Assembly (NCBI GenBank): GCA_033439265.1
Contig: JAVTVX010000017.1
Coordinates: forward strand, 7,276,001-7,340,000
DNA: 64,000 nucleotides
Source of the DNA: Dillenia suffruticosa
Taxonomy: Eukaryota > Streptophyta > Magnoliopsida > Dilleniales > Dilleniaceae
Reading direction: 5' to 3'
Below are positions 26,600 through 37,003 of the stretch, in pieces. Position 1 is the stretch's first letter, and each line of letters opens with the position of its first letter. Made by a program: the position numbers and the translations under genes. The notes below the pieces were generated by a model. The model had not been told where the DNA came from. It searched no databases and was given only the letters and a program-made list of their open reading frames with translations.

Positions 26600-26772
26600 T
26601 TGGGTTGAGTGGTAGGATACTCTACCCCCTTAATTAGAAATCTCGAATTCGAGTTCTGAGAATGACAAAAAAAAATTTGAGAGAGCCAATCCTCAAAATG
26701 GGCTCTACAATATTCAAACCAGATTAATCAGACAAAATACAGATACCGGTGGTAAAAACCAAAAAAAAAAAA
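26600..26772 (+). mobile_element. SINE, family 1, plus orientation
   Basis: Best-preserved copy. The tRNA-like head GGGTTGAGTGGTAGG (A-box region) and TCGAATTCGAGTTCT (B-box region) is followed by the body words GAGAGAGCCAATCCTC, GGGCTCTACAA and AACCAGATTAATCAGAC, and an A-rich tail ending at 26772. It provides the plus-strand reference for the other copies in this window. Confidence 0.75.
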
Positions 26773-27289
26773 CCTATAAATACAGTTAAAATTAGTCTTA
26801 CTCTAGTTATTTTTATTAATAGTATAAAAAGTTTTTTTAGTCTAAATAACATATGAAATGTGGTATGTGGCACTGAATTAAAGGTAAATTTGATTATTCA
26901 ATAAAATATAAAATAAACTTATAATATTTAGGTGACCGACATTTATCGTAATTAAAAGAAGTTACTTTAGTATATTCGGTGTAGGAATCATGCCTATCGG
27001 AGGGAAAGTGGCTTTGTTCACGGTGTCCTACCCAGATAAAGCCTAGCCTCCTGTTGTTTATCTTACAAGAATGAATTACTGTACAAAAATGTCCTCATGT
27101 TCTTCCTGATACACATCTTGCATGTTAATTGATCCATCTCAGGATATTGTTTCAGTTTACAAGCCAACCATATCCTTACATATTTTCTCTTCGGTTTATG
27201 TTAATTAATTTTTTTTATAGGCACGCAGAATATTATACAAAATCTTTCTTAATTATGGACCAAAGTCCACTCGCCTATTACAATTTTCA

Positions 27290-27400
27290 CTCTTTTTTTT
27301 TTTTTTTGATAAGCCACCGGCATTAATTACATTGACCCTGATTAAATCCAATTCAAATTGAATTGAACTCTTAAGAAACAAATCTCTCTTAATGCATGTT
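27290..27400 (-). mobile_element. Possible SINE, family 2, fragment
   Basis: A 14-base T-tract is followed by CCGGCATTAATTACATTGA, resembling the tail-proximal part of the 26380-26545 candidate. The tRNA-like head is not visible. Confidence 0.3.
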
Positions 27401-27779
27401 TGCTTTATATATAAGAATTGAATTTAAAATTTTGATTAAAGAGGATAAATGCACGTGGATATGTACAAAAAATTAGAGAAGCAAATTTGTAGCTATGACT
27501 GGATTTCTCTTCACTACCACCGCAAAAAAATAAATAAATAAAATGAAAATCTTATTATGAGACATGGATACGTCTTCTAAGCCACTCGTTTAAGGAATTT
27601 TTTTAAAATAAATTATTGATATCCAATAATTCCATCATCTACCACTAAATTCGGTTAAAGTAGATTGGATTTTTAAATGATAAAACTCTTTTAATATCTA
27701 TTTTTTAATATATAAAATTTAAATCCAAAATTATATTTAAAGGAAATCGTTATGGGTACAATTTTCACCCTGGTTTGTA

Positions 27780-28118
27780 GTTGGGATTTATTTACATGCT
27801 CATTGGCATCCTCAGAGATCTTTTTAATCCCCTCTACGGCCCCATCGAACTCTTCCGACCCGAGTCTTCCGCCTGGCTCCTTTCTACGTGGGTTTTATCT
27901 CAAATGCAATCCCATCTCGAATCACTGAGCCTGTTTGCCGTGCCTACAAAGGGACCACTCAGCCCTTCAGTGACTCCAACTCGTTGTTCCGCTCCACTTT
28001 GCCATTTTTCTCCTGTCACTCGGTAGCTCTATATCTCAGCAATTTACATGATTCTCCGTATTCTTTTGAAGACAATTTCAATAAATCGTTCTTTGAGGGT
28101 GGAAATAACGCAGTTTAA
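27780..28118. other. Unidentified GC-balanced segment, possible gene fragment
   Basis: About 340 bases with near-even base composition and two overlapping open plus-strand frames (27781-28026 and 27888-28118), standing out from the AT-rich surroundings. The translations (for example GILRDLFNPLYGPIELF) match no family I recognise. It could be a captured gene or organelle-derived fragment. Confidence 0.25.
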
Positions 28119-30952
28119 TCCAAAAGTAAGATGATCTTTCTGTTGAGTTATAATTTACTGACATAGTAAAATGATCTAAATTAAGGAGTCGGGGCATAAA
28201 CAAACTAGGAAAATCCGTTGAAACAATCTTTTTTCATGCTGAGCTTTAACCAAATTTAAGCCCTTTTATTATTTGACTTCCCCAATTACACTAAAACAAA
28301 ACTAGGAAAAAAGAGTCCAATCAAATCTGGTATTTGACATATTTATATTTAATTATATTTTCAGTCAAAGAAATGCATGGAAGAAGATTAAAATCCGTTG
28401 GTGGACACAGAGTTAGGGGCCCAGAGAAACTAGTGTAATTATCAATTTTATTTACATTAAAACTAACCATCAGGTTAGAAAAGGTCCGATTTATTGAAAA
28501 TAAAAAAAAAAAAAAAATCTGAAATTGAACAATTATCTTCAAAATTAAAGAAAATTGTCCAATATAATTTTCCAAATTTATTAATATTAACTTAGTCAAA
28601 GATTTAATCTCTTGCTAGCTGACAAAAAAAATAGTGTTATCAAACGAGCCATCTCTTCGACTTTTGCCGGGTCACACCAAATCACTAACAGTTTACAAGT
28701 TTTATTCTCATTGTGTTCGTGTTGAAGACGCAACGCTAGGCCAAAAGCCCAGTACGGATTCACATAAGGTTTTCTCTTGACACACACAAACGTCATAAGT
28801 TAAATGTAGAAACCCAATTCATGCCAAGACTCAAATAAATCATTTTACTTTTGAATGGCCAAATTGTGAGACAATTTTTAGAAGGGCAAATTTTTATCAG
28901 ATCATAAATAACTTAGGGAGCTAATAATCTCTCTGGATGAATAGAATAGTTGCTAAATCATTTTTGTTGGCATTATGCCTAACCAAAGTTTAATAAGACT
29001 AGAACGGTACAAAGAAACAAAAGGAGCAAACAGTCCAAGGTTTTATGCTTTCGAATAAAGTCTCAGACATCCAAGGAAGGATAAAAGCAGCACAAGCCCT
29101 CGAGCCTGGCGAAGACGAAAGCTCTTAGGCGGCCACTGCGAATGTTTTTGAGAAACAAGCCTTCTAAGATATCATCACAGACTGACAAAGAAACACCTTC
29201 CAAAACACAAGACCAAATAAGAAAAGGAATAGACCCGTTAACACATTTTAAGCAATTATCTATGCAATTGGACAGCTCAAAAATTAGTACCGGATGAAAA
29301 GCTATGAAATACCAAAAATAAGGGAAAGGGTATGTGCAAATTTTGAGTATTCAAAGTTGGTCTCAGACATCCAAGGAAGGAAAACCCTTCTAAGATATCG
29401 TCGTGGATCCAAATCATAGAGACGGACCCATTTCACATTGTATTACGACAAATGCAGCAGATCAGGGGCTAGGGATTGGGGCATCCAAAGGGAAAAAGGG
29501 ACTGATGATTTGAGGGGAGAGGTGGGATCATGGTGTAGTGTGGCCCCATACATATAGAGCCAACAAAAGAAGCAGAGGAATTAGTGTTAGGGTTTCAGGC
29601 CTCCCCGCGTCCTTCCCCTGCGGAGATTATTTTGCCGCCTGGCGTCTAGAAGTTTCGAAATGATTGTGGGCTGGTGGTAGAATGCTGTAAAATACATGGA
29701 TATCCAATCAAAAGCTGCCACGTGTCATGAATTTGGTGCAAATTATGAGAAAATATTATCTATTATTATATGATTTATGATAACATTATGACGTCAATTA
29801 ATGGACAAATTTCTCAATATATTCGCCCATACTGGTACGGAAGTATCAGGTAAGAAGTATTTGTTAATTCAAATAAAAAGAAAAAATATATATAAAAATG
29901 TATCTGATCGAAAATAAATAGCCCCTGAAACATTAAAAAATACAAAGGCCCCCATCAAGTCTTCTGAAAATCATAATTTTAATTATTTCACCATGGAGTT
30001 TGTTAAAATTTAGCATTAAAGTCAAGACGATGGCATTAGACATGGTCACAATTCCGAACTGCTGGTTTCAATTTTAGAATCGATGATTCCCAATTCTTAA
30101 TTTAGAAGAATGGCAACACAAATTTAAAAGCAGTTCCGATTCTGATTTAGAATCGCTGGTTTTGGTTCATATTCTAGAACCTTAACGGTAAAAACTAAAA
30201 TATAAAAATAAATGTCAACACTTTCTTTTTAAAAATATATATAAAAAAAAATATGAGTAATTAATGACAAAATAAATTTCATTAGAAATTTATCGAATCT
30301 TTTTTATTGACAAATCTTTTTATTCAATTCATGAGTAAGCATTTAAAACTATTTTACAGTAACGTATAGAGGTCGAGTTATTTATATGTAATAATTTTTT
30401 ATGATAAATATTTATTATCTCCATTAAATTTATAAAATAATTTATTAAATTAGTTTTTTAATATAAAACTTCTATACAGTTTCATAACTTAATTTTAGTA
30501 ACTATATTATATTCAATATTAATTTAAATAGAAAAATTTTTATTTTTATTTACAAACTAATAATAAGAGTTTTTTTAAATTATTTTTAATTTTAATATGA
30601 CTTATTTTTTAGTCAAAAATTAAAAGATATATGTTTTAAAAAAAAATGGATTGAATCGAGGGTTTTTCATGGTTTGAATCAGCGGTTCAAAATGAAAATC
30701 AACAATTTTTTGCTAGTGTCAAATTGGAAGAGGGGCACACTGTACAAATGAAGGGCTAAAAGTAATGAATTCCAGCATGATGCACAATGTAAAATGCAAT
30801 TTCGAATTGCATCATCAGATCTTTTTTTTTCCTATCATCTCTTCTCCTTTTTCTGTGTTCCCTGTTACCACCATACTTAATAGGTCAAATTTGAGTTCAC
30901 CATAAACTGAACAAGGTCATGCATGATGCAAACTCAATACTTCAACGACATA
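28119..30952. other. Gene-free stretch downstream of the SET-domain gene
   Basis: AT-rich. It contains a short diverged duplication: GTCTCAGACATCCAAGGAAGG at 29060-29080 and again at 29360-29380, each followed by CCTTCTAAGATATC, the second copy lacking about 80 bases between the two words. A perfect CCACGTGTCA motif lies near 29720. No gene recognised. If the SET-domain gene were transcribed, its 3' UTR would fall just left of 30953. Confidence 0.4.
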
Positions 30953-33900
30953 TCAGAACCGCAAGCTTTTCCAGCAGCACATAAAAGCCAGGTAAGATAA
31001 GAAAAATGAATACCTGTCGTCATCATCTTCCCATAGATAAGTATCCTCCCGTTAAAGGTGTTGCATGAGGTGGAAAATTTTATACATTAGAACCGCAATA
31101 GCCAAAGAATGTAAAATCACAAATGATTACTCAACCATTCAGGCAGGATTAATCAGTGCAACAACAATGCAATCATTAAATATGACAATAAATATTAAAA
31201 ACATGCAAAAAAAATAAGACATTAGATAACAAATATGTTGAATATAATTGATCACAAAAGAACTACATTCTCAGAACCTGCTGCAAACATCTCAAGAGAA
31301 TAAACAAACATCAAACAAGGATTTAGTTTACAACGTATAAGGGCAGTATCTTGATGAAGCTGTAGCCAAAAAATTCAGACTCAAAATCTTAAGCTAATAA
31401 CATTTGCCTCAGGCAGTCAATTTTTAGTCTGACAAATATGGTTATTATCATCGCTGAACAGCCAACAAGCCATCATGGTTCATGTTTCAGGGTTACAATC
31501 AAATATTGATTCCGTGAACTAATACAAACATAAACAACAATTTTGATCTCAATCCCAAATTTTGGGATCGGTCGAACTAATACAGACATCTGTTTCATAA
31601 ATGATATTTGAACCTACGAGGAGAGTGGATCTAAGATTTATGCCATGATTCTACTCAGCTTTTCAGCTCACCTGGAAACCACAAGACTTTGCCCCAAGAA
31701 AACCAGAACGGCTGGCAGCCCCACACGGGCAGCGCACTCTGGTACCCCCATGCCATTCAAAATTGTAATCATATCCTAGTTCAGTTCCAATAGGTATATC
31801 ATACTTTGCAAATATGCCAACCCTAACTTCTCCTAAAATGTCCCACTTCCTCGTCTCACAATTAGGTTGGCTGCAAACTACTCAAACTTAATCAGTCCAG
31901 CTAAAAAATAATCATCGCGGTCTTAAATATTCACTCAACATATCAGAGCATCTCTTGAATGTATTCATAACTAGCGTAAGGCATCTTACCATGAATGATC
32001 TATAAACGTGGCAAAGCTTCCCTTCATGGTTGCATCAATTGATTCATGAGAATCAAGAGAAATAATATATGCATCCTTAAGACCTGAATTGCCACAAAGA
32101 GAGGGTTAAAGCAATTTATACAAAACATTAATGAAACAACTAACAAATATACATATAAGACTACCTTGAGTTTCATAAGATTGGGACCCACTCTTTGCTT
32201 CTTTCCAAGATATTAATTCTCCACAGTACTCGATAATAAAACTTCCAGCCTAAATTGGATTAGATCAAACAAATTACAATGAATTGTCATCAACAAACAG
32301 AAAATATTGATCCATCCTTCACTATCTGCCATTAAAAAGTTACATGCCAAGTCAGAGGCTAGATGCTTGTTGAGACCCATTATCAGCACAATTCTCAGTC
32401 AGCAAGCATTATCAAGATTATCGATACAAATACATATTTGATTAATAGAAACACAGATCCAGTAGAACGATTGGTGCACTGGCCACTCAATTGTGAGTGG
32501 ACAAAGAACTTACCCTTGATCAATGGGCTTTTTAAATAACTGATCACAATTCCCTTGCTTGATCCTTTTAAAAGCACCAGGCACGTCAAAAAGTTCATGC
32601 TGCCACTGATTAGAACTCATTTGTTGGTTAAGATTACATCTAAAGTGGGAGACTGACATTTGCATTTTAAACATGAAAATAGTGCGACCAAGGATATCAC
32701 TATCATCACCAAGGAAGCCATTAAGCACTTTATGAACTTCAAGCAAGTCACCAAGCCAAAAATGAGCAACAAATTCAATCTAACCAATATCCTCCTAGTA
32801 GACACATGCAAAATATAGCATGTACTTGTAATGAACATATTTATCATTAAAAACATTTATGTGAGCCATTGATTTCTGATTTTGAATTCTGGGACTCCTT
32901 GTTTCCTTTCTTGGTGACAAGGAAGGGCTATGCCCTTGGGGAAGGGGGGATAGATGTGAACCCCAATATAATGGCTGGCGCATTGTGTCAACTACCACAC
33001 CAAAAGGCTTGTGGCAAATTAAAAAAAAAAGGAATAAAATGGAGGGGTTCATGATGTGATGTTAACTTTGCAGTCCACAAAGACTAATTGCCTTCATATT
33101 CTCATCAGCCAGGGCACCCCAACCTTGACCCTCAGTTTTGAGCAACTTTATTCTGGCATAATCACATTTCTGAAACCTCAATGAGGGGGGGGGGGGCACT
33201 ATAAGCTCTTAGGTAGAACTTAACTTCATCATGTCTAGCGTTCAATTACAAAGATGGCTTAGGAAGTTGGTCCTTTTTTTTTCCACGAAAAGAAGTATCT
33301 TAGAAATCCTGTGAGTTGTTGTTTTATTCTTACTTATAACACATTCATATGTTTGTTATCTTAATCTATGCAATTGGTGATGCAAGTTTGATTTCACTTC
33401 CTGTATAGGATTTGTACCAATATTTTCCTAATGACAATGGTTGGGAGAAAAAAGAAGAAATATTTAAGCAAAGAGAGATTAGATCTTGGTTCAATAGAAC
33501 TCAAACAATGGGATTTTCGCAAAACAGTCAAAGAAAAAACAAAGCATCTTTAAATACCAAACTTCATTAAACACAGCCAAATCTCTACAAAAGAGCATCT
33601 GTGTTTAACCTTTGTATAATTATTCCCATATGCTTGCAGACTTGCAACAAAGGTCATCATCGCCGTAGAATCAATGTTGGCCAATAACCAACACTAGATA
33701 GGTGTCACCGGTCTGAGTGGCGGATAGAACACTTAATGACAAAAAGCCAACAGAAAATGGATGTAGATACAAAATGTATTATGTTTTGGACATGCCTCAA
33801 ATGCAAGAGCAAGCACATTCAAGTATATAAAAGCAGTTATAAAATTTTTATAATACCATATCATTGGGGAGAAAAACCAAATTTCTGAATGAAATAAATA

Positions 33901-35167
33901 TGAGTACAGAAAAGAACTTGTACTTTGCAATGAGAGGCTTAGACTTGAACATAATGAATGGGAATGATGAGAATGAAACTTACTTCCGGTACAAGAACTC
34001 ATTTTGATGTATCTCTATGAATGGAGGCAGTCCTTCCATTGGTATTCCCTGCATAAACACATGCACCTCATTACCACTCATGACAAGAATTATACCACAC
34101 AGATACAAGAAAAATGGATATGTTTTCAGATGAACAACATATAATCCAGGAAGCTAAGGTAATATAAGTATGAAGCAAATTAATAAAGAAACTATGGTCA
34201 AGCAAAATCAGATAATGAGACATGTAGACGGGTACACAGCAGATTTCCAGAACAAATAACACTTGAAGGAACACACTTGTATATACCGTAAAGTATTAGT
34301 AGCATCATTAGTAACCAAAAAGCCTGTAAGGTGGGCTGGTTTATATATACATGCATATAAGGCGTTTACCTGTTTTCTCACTTCTAATGTTCAAATTTTG
34401 CCTGGACTTTGGCTTAGTGGCTCAAATAACATTTGAGATTCTCATGCCTCATATAGCAACATTGCTTCATTGCCACTTTAATATTCATTACTTTTCGAGA
34501 CTTCCAAATTTGAGAATTGTAGCATTGGTATTATCCTACATTTTCCATTGGATATTCTGAAAATTTTCAATTCTTTTTTTTTTTTTTTTTTTTTTTTTTC
34601 CAGTAGGATGCTTTTGATATATCAATGTATTTTTGCTTGCAACGGGAAGGGGGACAAGACTCAATCCAAGGCCTTTATTGTGATAAGGATTTCAAGCAAA
34701 GCTCTTGGTCTGGAATGCTACTTCTATAGATTAGCTTTAACTAACAACAATGCAATTGTTCCAAACTGCAGTTTTCTTTTCTAGTAAAGACTTGCAATAC
34801 AAAGACAAAAATGTTAATATGAAAGTATCTTAGGAAGATAATTTTTTTAGCCTTCCCAAGAAATTTAACTTACGAAAAACAAGAGGTCATCTCAATCAAA
34901 CATTTGCATTTTCTAGAGAAGTGAACATTGAAAGCACGTATTATGATAAGTAGCAATATAAAAAAAATTACTAAAAACCAAAACAGGGTTCTATTTCCCC
35001 TTTCAACAAGTTCAAAACCTAATTTCTACAAAAGAGAGAGAGAGGTTCGCAAAGACAAACTTCAATAACGAATATAAGTAGTTTCTCTATCAACCCACTC
35101 TATACCATCATTGACGCACGCATCAATCAAGAAGTTGAGAAAGAGATTCGGATACCTGGGAATTCAT
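30953..35167 (-). pseudogene. Degenerate ASHH1 (SDG26)-like SET-domain histone methyltransferase
   Basis: Seven minus-strand exons were found by reading the translation: 35156-35167, 33984-34048, 33092-33176, 32165-32249, 31990-32083, 31672-31870 and 30953-31045. Phases agree throughout and give 210 residues. ASHH1-class proteins are nuclear H3K36 methyltransferases acting in flowering control. Homology is clear: GLPPFIEIHQNEFLYRK, FQKCDYARIKLLKTEGQGWG, EYCGELISWKEAK, LKDAYIISLDSHESIDAT, CETRKW, EVRVGIFAK, YDYNFEWHGG. Damage: no exon for the Cys-rich AWS domain was found between exons 2 and 3, and the flanking phases join in frame; the invariant NHSC is DHSC, with ATF for ARF before it; the third post-SET Cys is Arg (CPCGAASRS); the protein stops soon after WEDDDDRYS, about half the family length. 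The 32165-33092 intron needs a GC donor, and the last acceptor is weak. Probably a decaying paralogue, though a transcribed AWS-less form cannot be excluded. Confidence 0.8.
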
Positions 35168-36700
35168 CGTTTATCAGAGCAATGCAGCCCTAAGGGGGAA
35201 GGCAGAGATGACGACTGTGGCCAAAAGTTGCGGTAACAGTGAAAAGAGTTGCTCTCTTTTCGCCCCAATCAACCACGATACGAGAGAGAAGAGGAGAAAT
35301 GGGGCGTTGCAGAACCAGAAGTTGCGAGGATTTTCAGTTCCAGAACGGGTCCTGGTGATCGGAACAGGGGGGAGAGAAACAGAAATTGAGATGCCTGGAT
35401 TAACTGGGTTTAACAGTTAACTAGTCAAACTAGGTTTACTCTAGGGAAATTAAAGATTTGGATAGAAAGACAATAAGATTTAATGTTTGAGAATAAATAA
35501 GAAATCTAATAAACAAGCTGAGATTTTATTATTCTGAATTGTGGAATTTTTCTGAGAAAATAAATACTCCTAGTACCATTTTTTAAGTTGCAGAACTTTA
35601 AAATGGTGATTTCGACAATTATCTGGCGTCAGAGGAGAGAGAAAGAAGAGAGATGCGAGAGAAAAGACGAGAGAGAAGGGAGAAAAAGCGGCGAAGACGG
35701 AGAGAACGTGAAGGCGGAGATCGAGAACAGAGAGGGGAGAGAAGAGAGAACCGAGGAGCTTTCTACTGAAATAGTTTGTTTTTTTAAAAAAATTTAAAAC
35801 AACTTCGTAAATAAAAATAATTCTAAATTTAACACCGATACTCTCAACGTAATACCATTTACCAAATGGTATTACTGTTTATCAAACGGTATTACTGTTT
35901 ATACCGATCTTATATCTTATTTTCAACATACACTAGTCTTGAAAACTCGAAAAAGTATTATTTAATGAATAATATTATTATACATGTCAAGTCAAGACTC
36001 TACATGTGTTAGATTTGATATTTATACAAATGCGTTGTTTTAAAAATTTTTTTTTTAGGATGATGAACGGAACAAAATTCGAAAACCGAGGGCGGAGGAG
36101 AGAAACAAGAGGGGAAATTTTTTTAAGGGTAGTCCTGTCTTTTTCAAAGAATATCCATTTTCAATGGCTAGGGATAAAATTTGAAAATAAAACACTAAAT
36201 TAATTAATAATTTTATATCTAACGGACTAACACTATTTAGCAACAAAAAGAATGATTCATAATAATATTCTAATAAATAATTTATTTTTATTTTTGATTT
36301 TTTGATTTTTTGATTTCTATTAAATTCATTTCACCTTATTTTTATTTCTTTATAAATCCACGATCTTTTGTATAATTTCTAATTAAGGTCATTCTGAAAC
36401 TCACTTGTGCTTGGAATTGGAATAACGCCGAAATGATCTCTCAATTCCTTCTCTTGTATTTTCAAGAACCATAATTAAACCTTAAAAAGAAAAAAAAAAC
36501 AAAATTAGAAAAAAGAAAAGTAAAATGGAAACAAGGAAATACTGGGAGTGGCAAAATAGTCATTGTAATATTCACACATTTTTTATTTTTGAAAGAAATT
36601 TAGAAATCGAGTGATTGACCCGTAACCACATACCTTTGTGCAGGAAGCACTCCACAGTCGGAACTTTCAATTTCTTCTTACAGAACCGTCAAATCTTAAA
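35168..36700. other. Divergent intergenic region between the SET-domain gene and the S-acyltransferase gene
   Basis: Separates two head-to-head genes. The part at 35620-35760 is purine-rich on the plus strand, like a CT-rich leader on the minus strand. At 35851-35873 is a perfect 10-bp inverted repeat (AATACCATTT / AAATGGTATT) overlapping a 20-bp near-perfect tandem repeat (35864-35903). No coding feature. Confidence 0.45.
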
Positions 36701-36717
36701 TCACAAATAAAACCTCT

Positions 36718-36778
36718 TTCTCTCTCTTTCTCCTCCCTCCCTCCCTCACTCTCTCTCTCTCTCTCTTTCTCTCTATCT
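36718..36778 (+). promoter_or_regulatory. CT-rich leader of the S-acyltransferase gene
   Basis: Long pyrimidine tract (CTTTCTCTC and TCCCTCCCTC units) about 225 bases upstream of the ATG. This is typical of plant 5' leaders and initiator-proximal Y-patch elements. Confidence 0.5.
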
Positions 36779-36921
36779 CATTTTTGCATCTCAACCACTA
36801 AACCCCTCACACAGTAGTGAATCTCCTCCCCCCCAAAAAACCCAATCACATCCTCTTCTTTTATTTATCAATCCAATTTGAGTGGGTGTACCTATTTGTC
36901 TTGGAAGGTTTTTTGTTGGAG

Positions 36922-36966
36922 ATGAGCAACCACAAGTTCCAAATCTTCGACTCTATTCCCGCTTAA
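36922..36966 (+). other. Upstream ORF in the S-acyltransferase leader
   Basis: A 14-codon ORF (MSNHKFQIFDSIPA, stop) ends 37 bases before the main start codon. A second minimal ORF (MIIN, stop) follows at 36975-36989. If these bases are in the mRNA, both upstream ATGs would be met before the main start and should dampen translation. Transcript extent is inferred. Confidence 0.5.
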
Positions 36967-37003
36967 TATCTCAGATGATTATCAACTAAAGTCCTTACTT
37001 ATC

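Noticed and set aside
31008-31014. Possible splice donor GTATTC after the Asp run of the SET gene
   Set aside because: Reading straight through gives RYS, matching the family after WEDxDD, so the exon more likely continues to the stop at 30953.
32510-32856. Minus-strand open frames between SET-domain exons
   Set aside because: Checked as a candidate for the missing AWS exon, but lacks the CxC Cys pattern; treated as intron.
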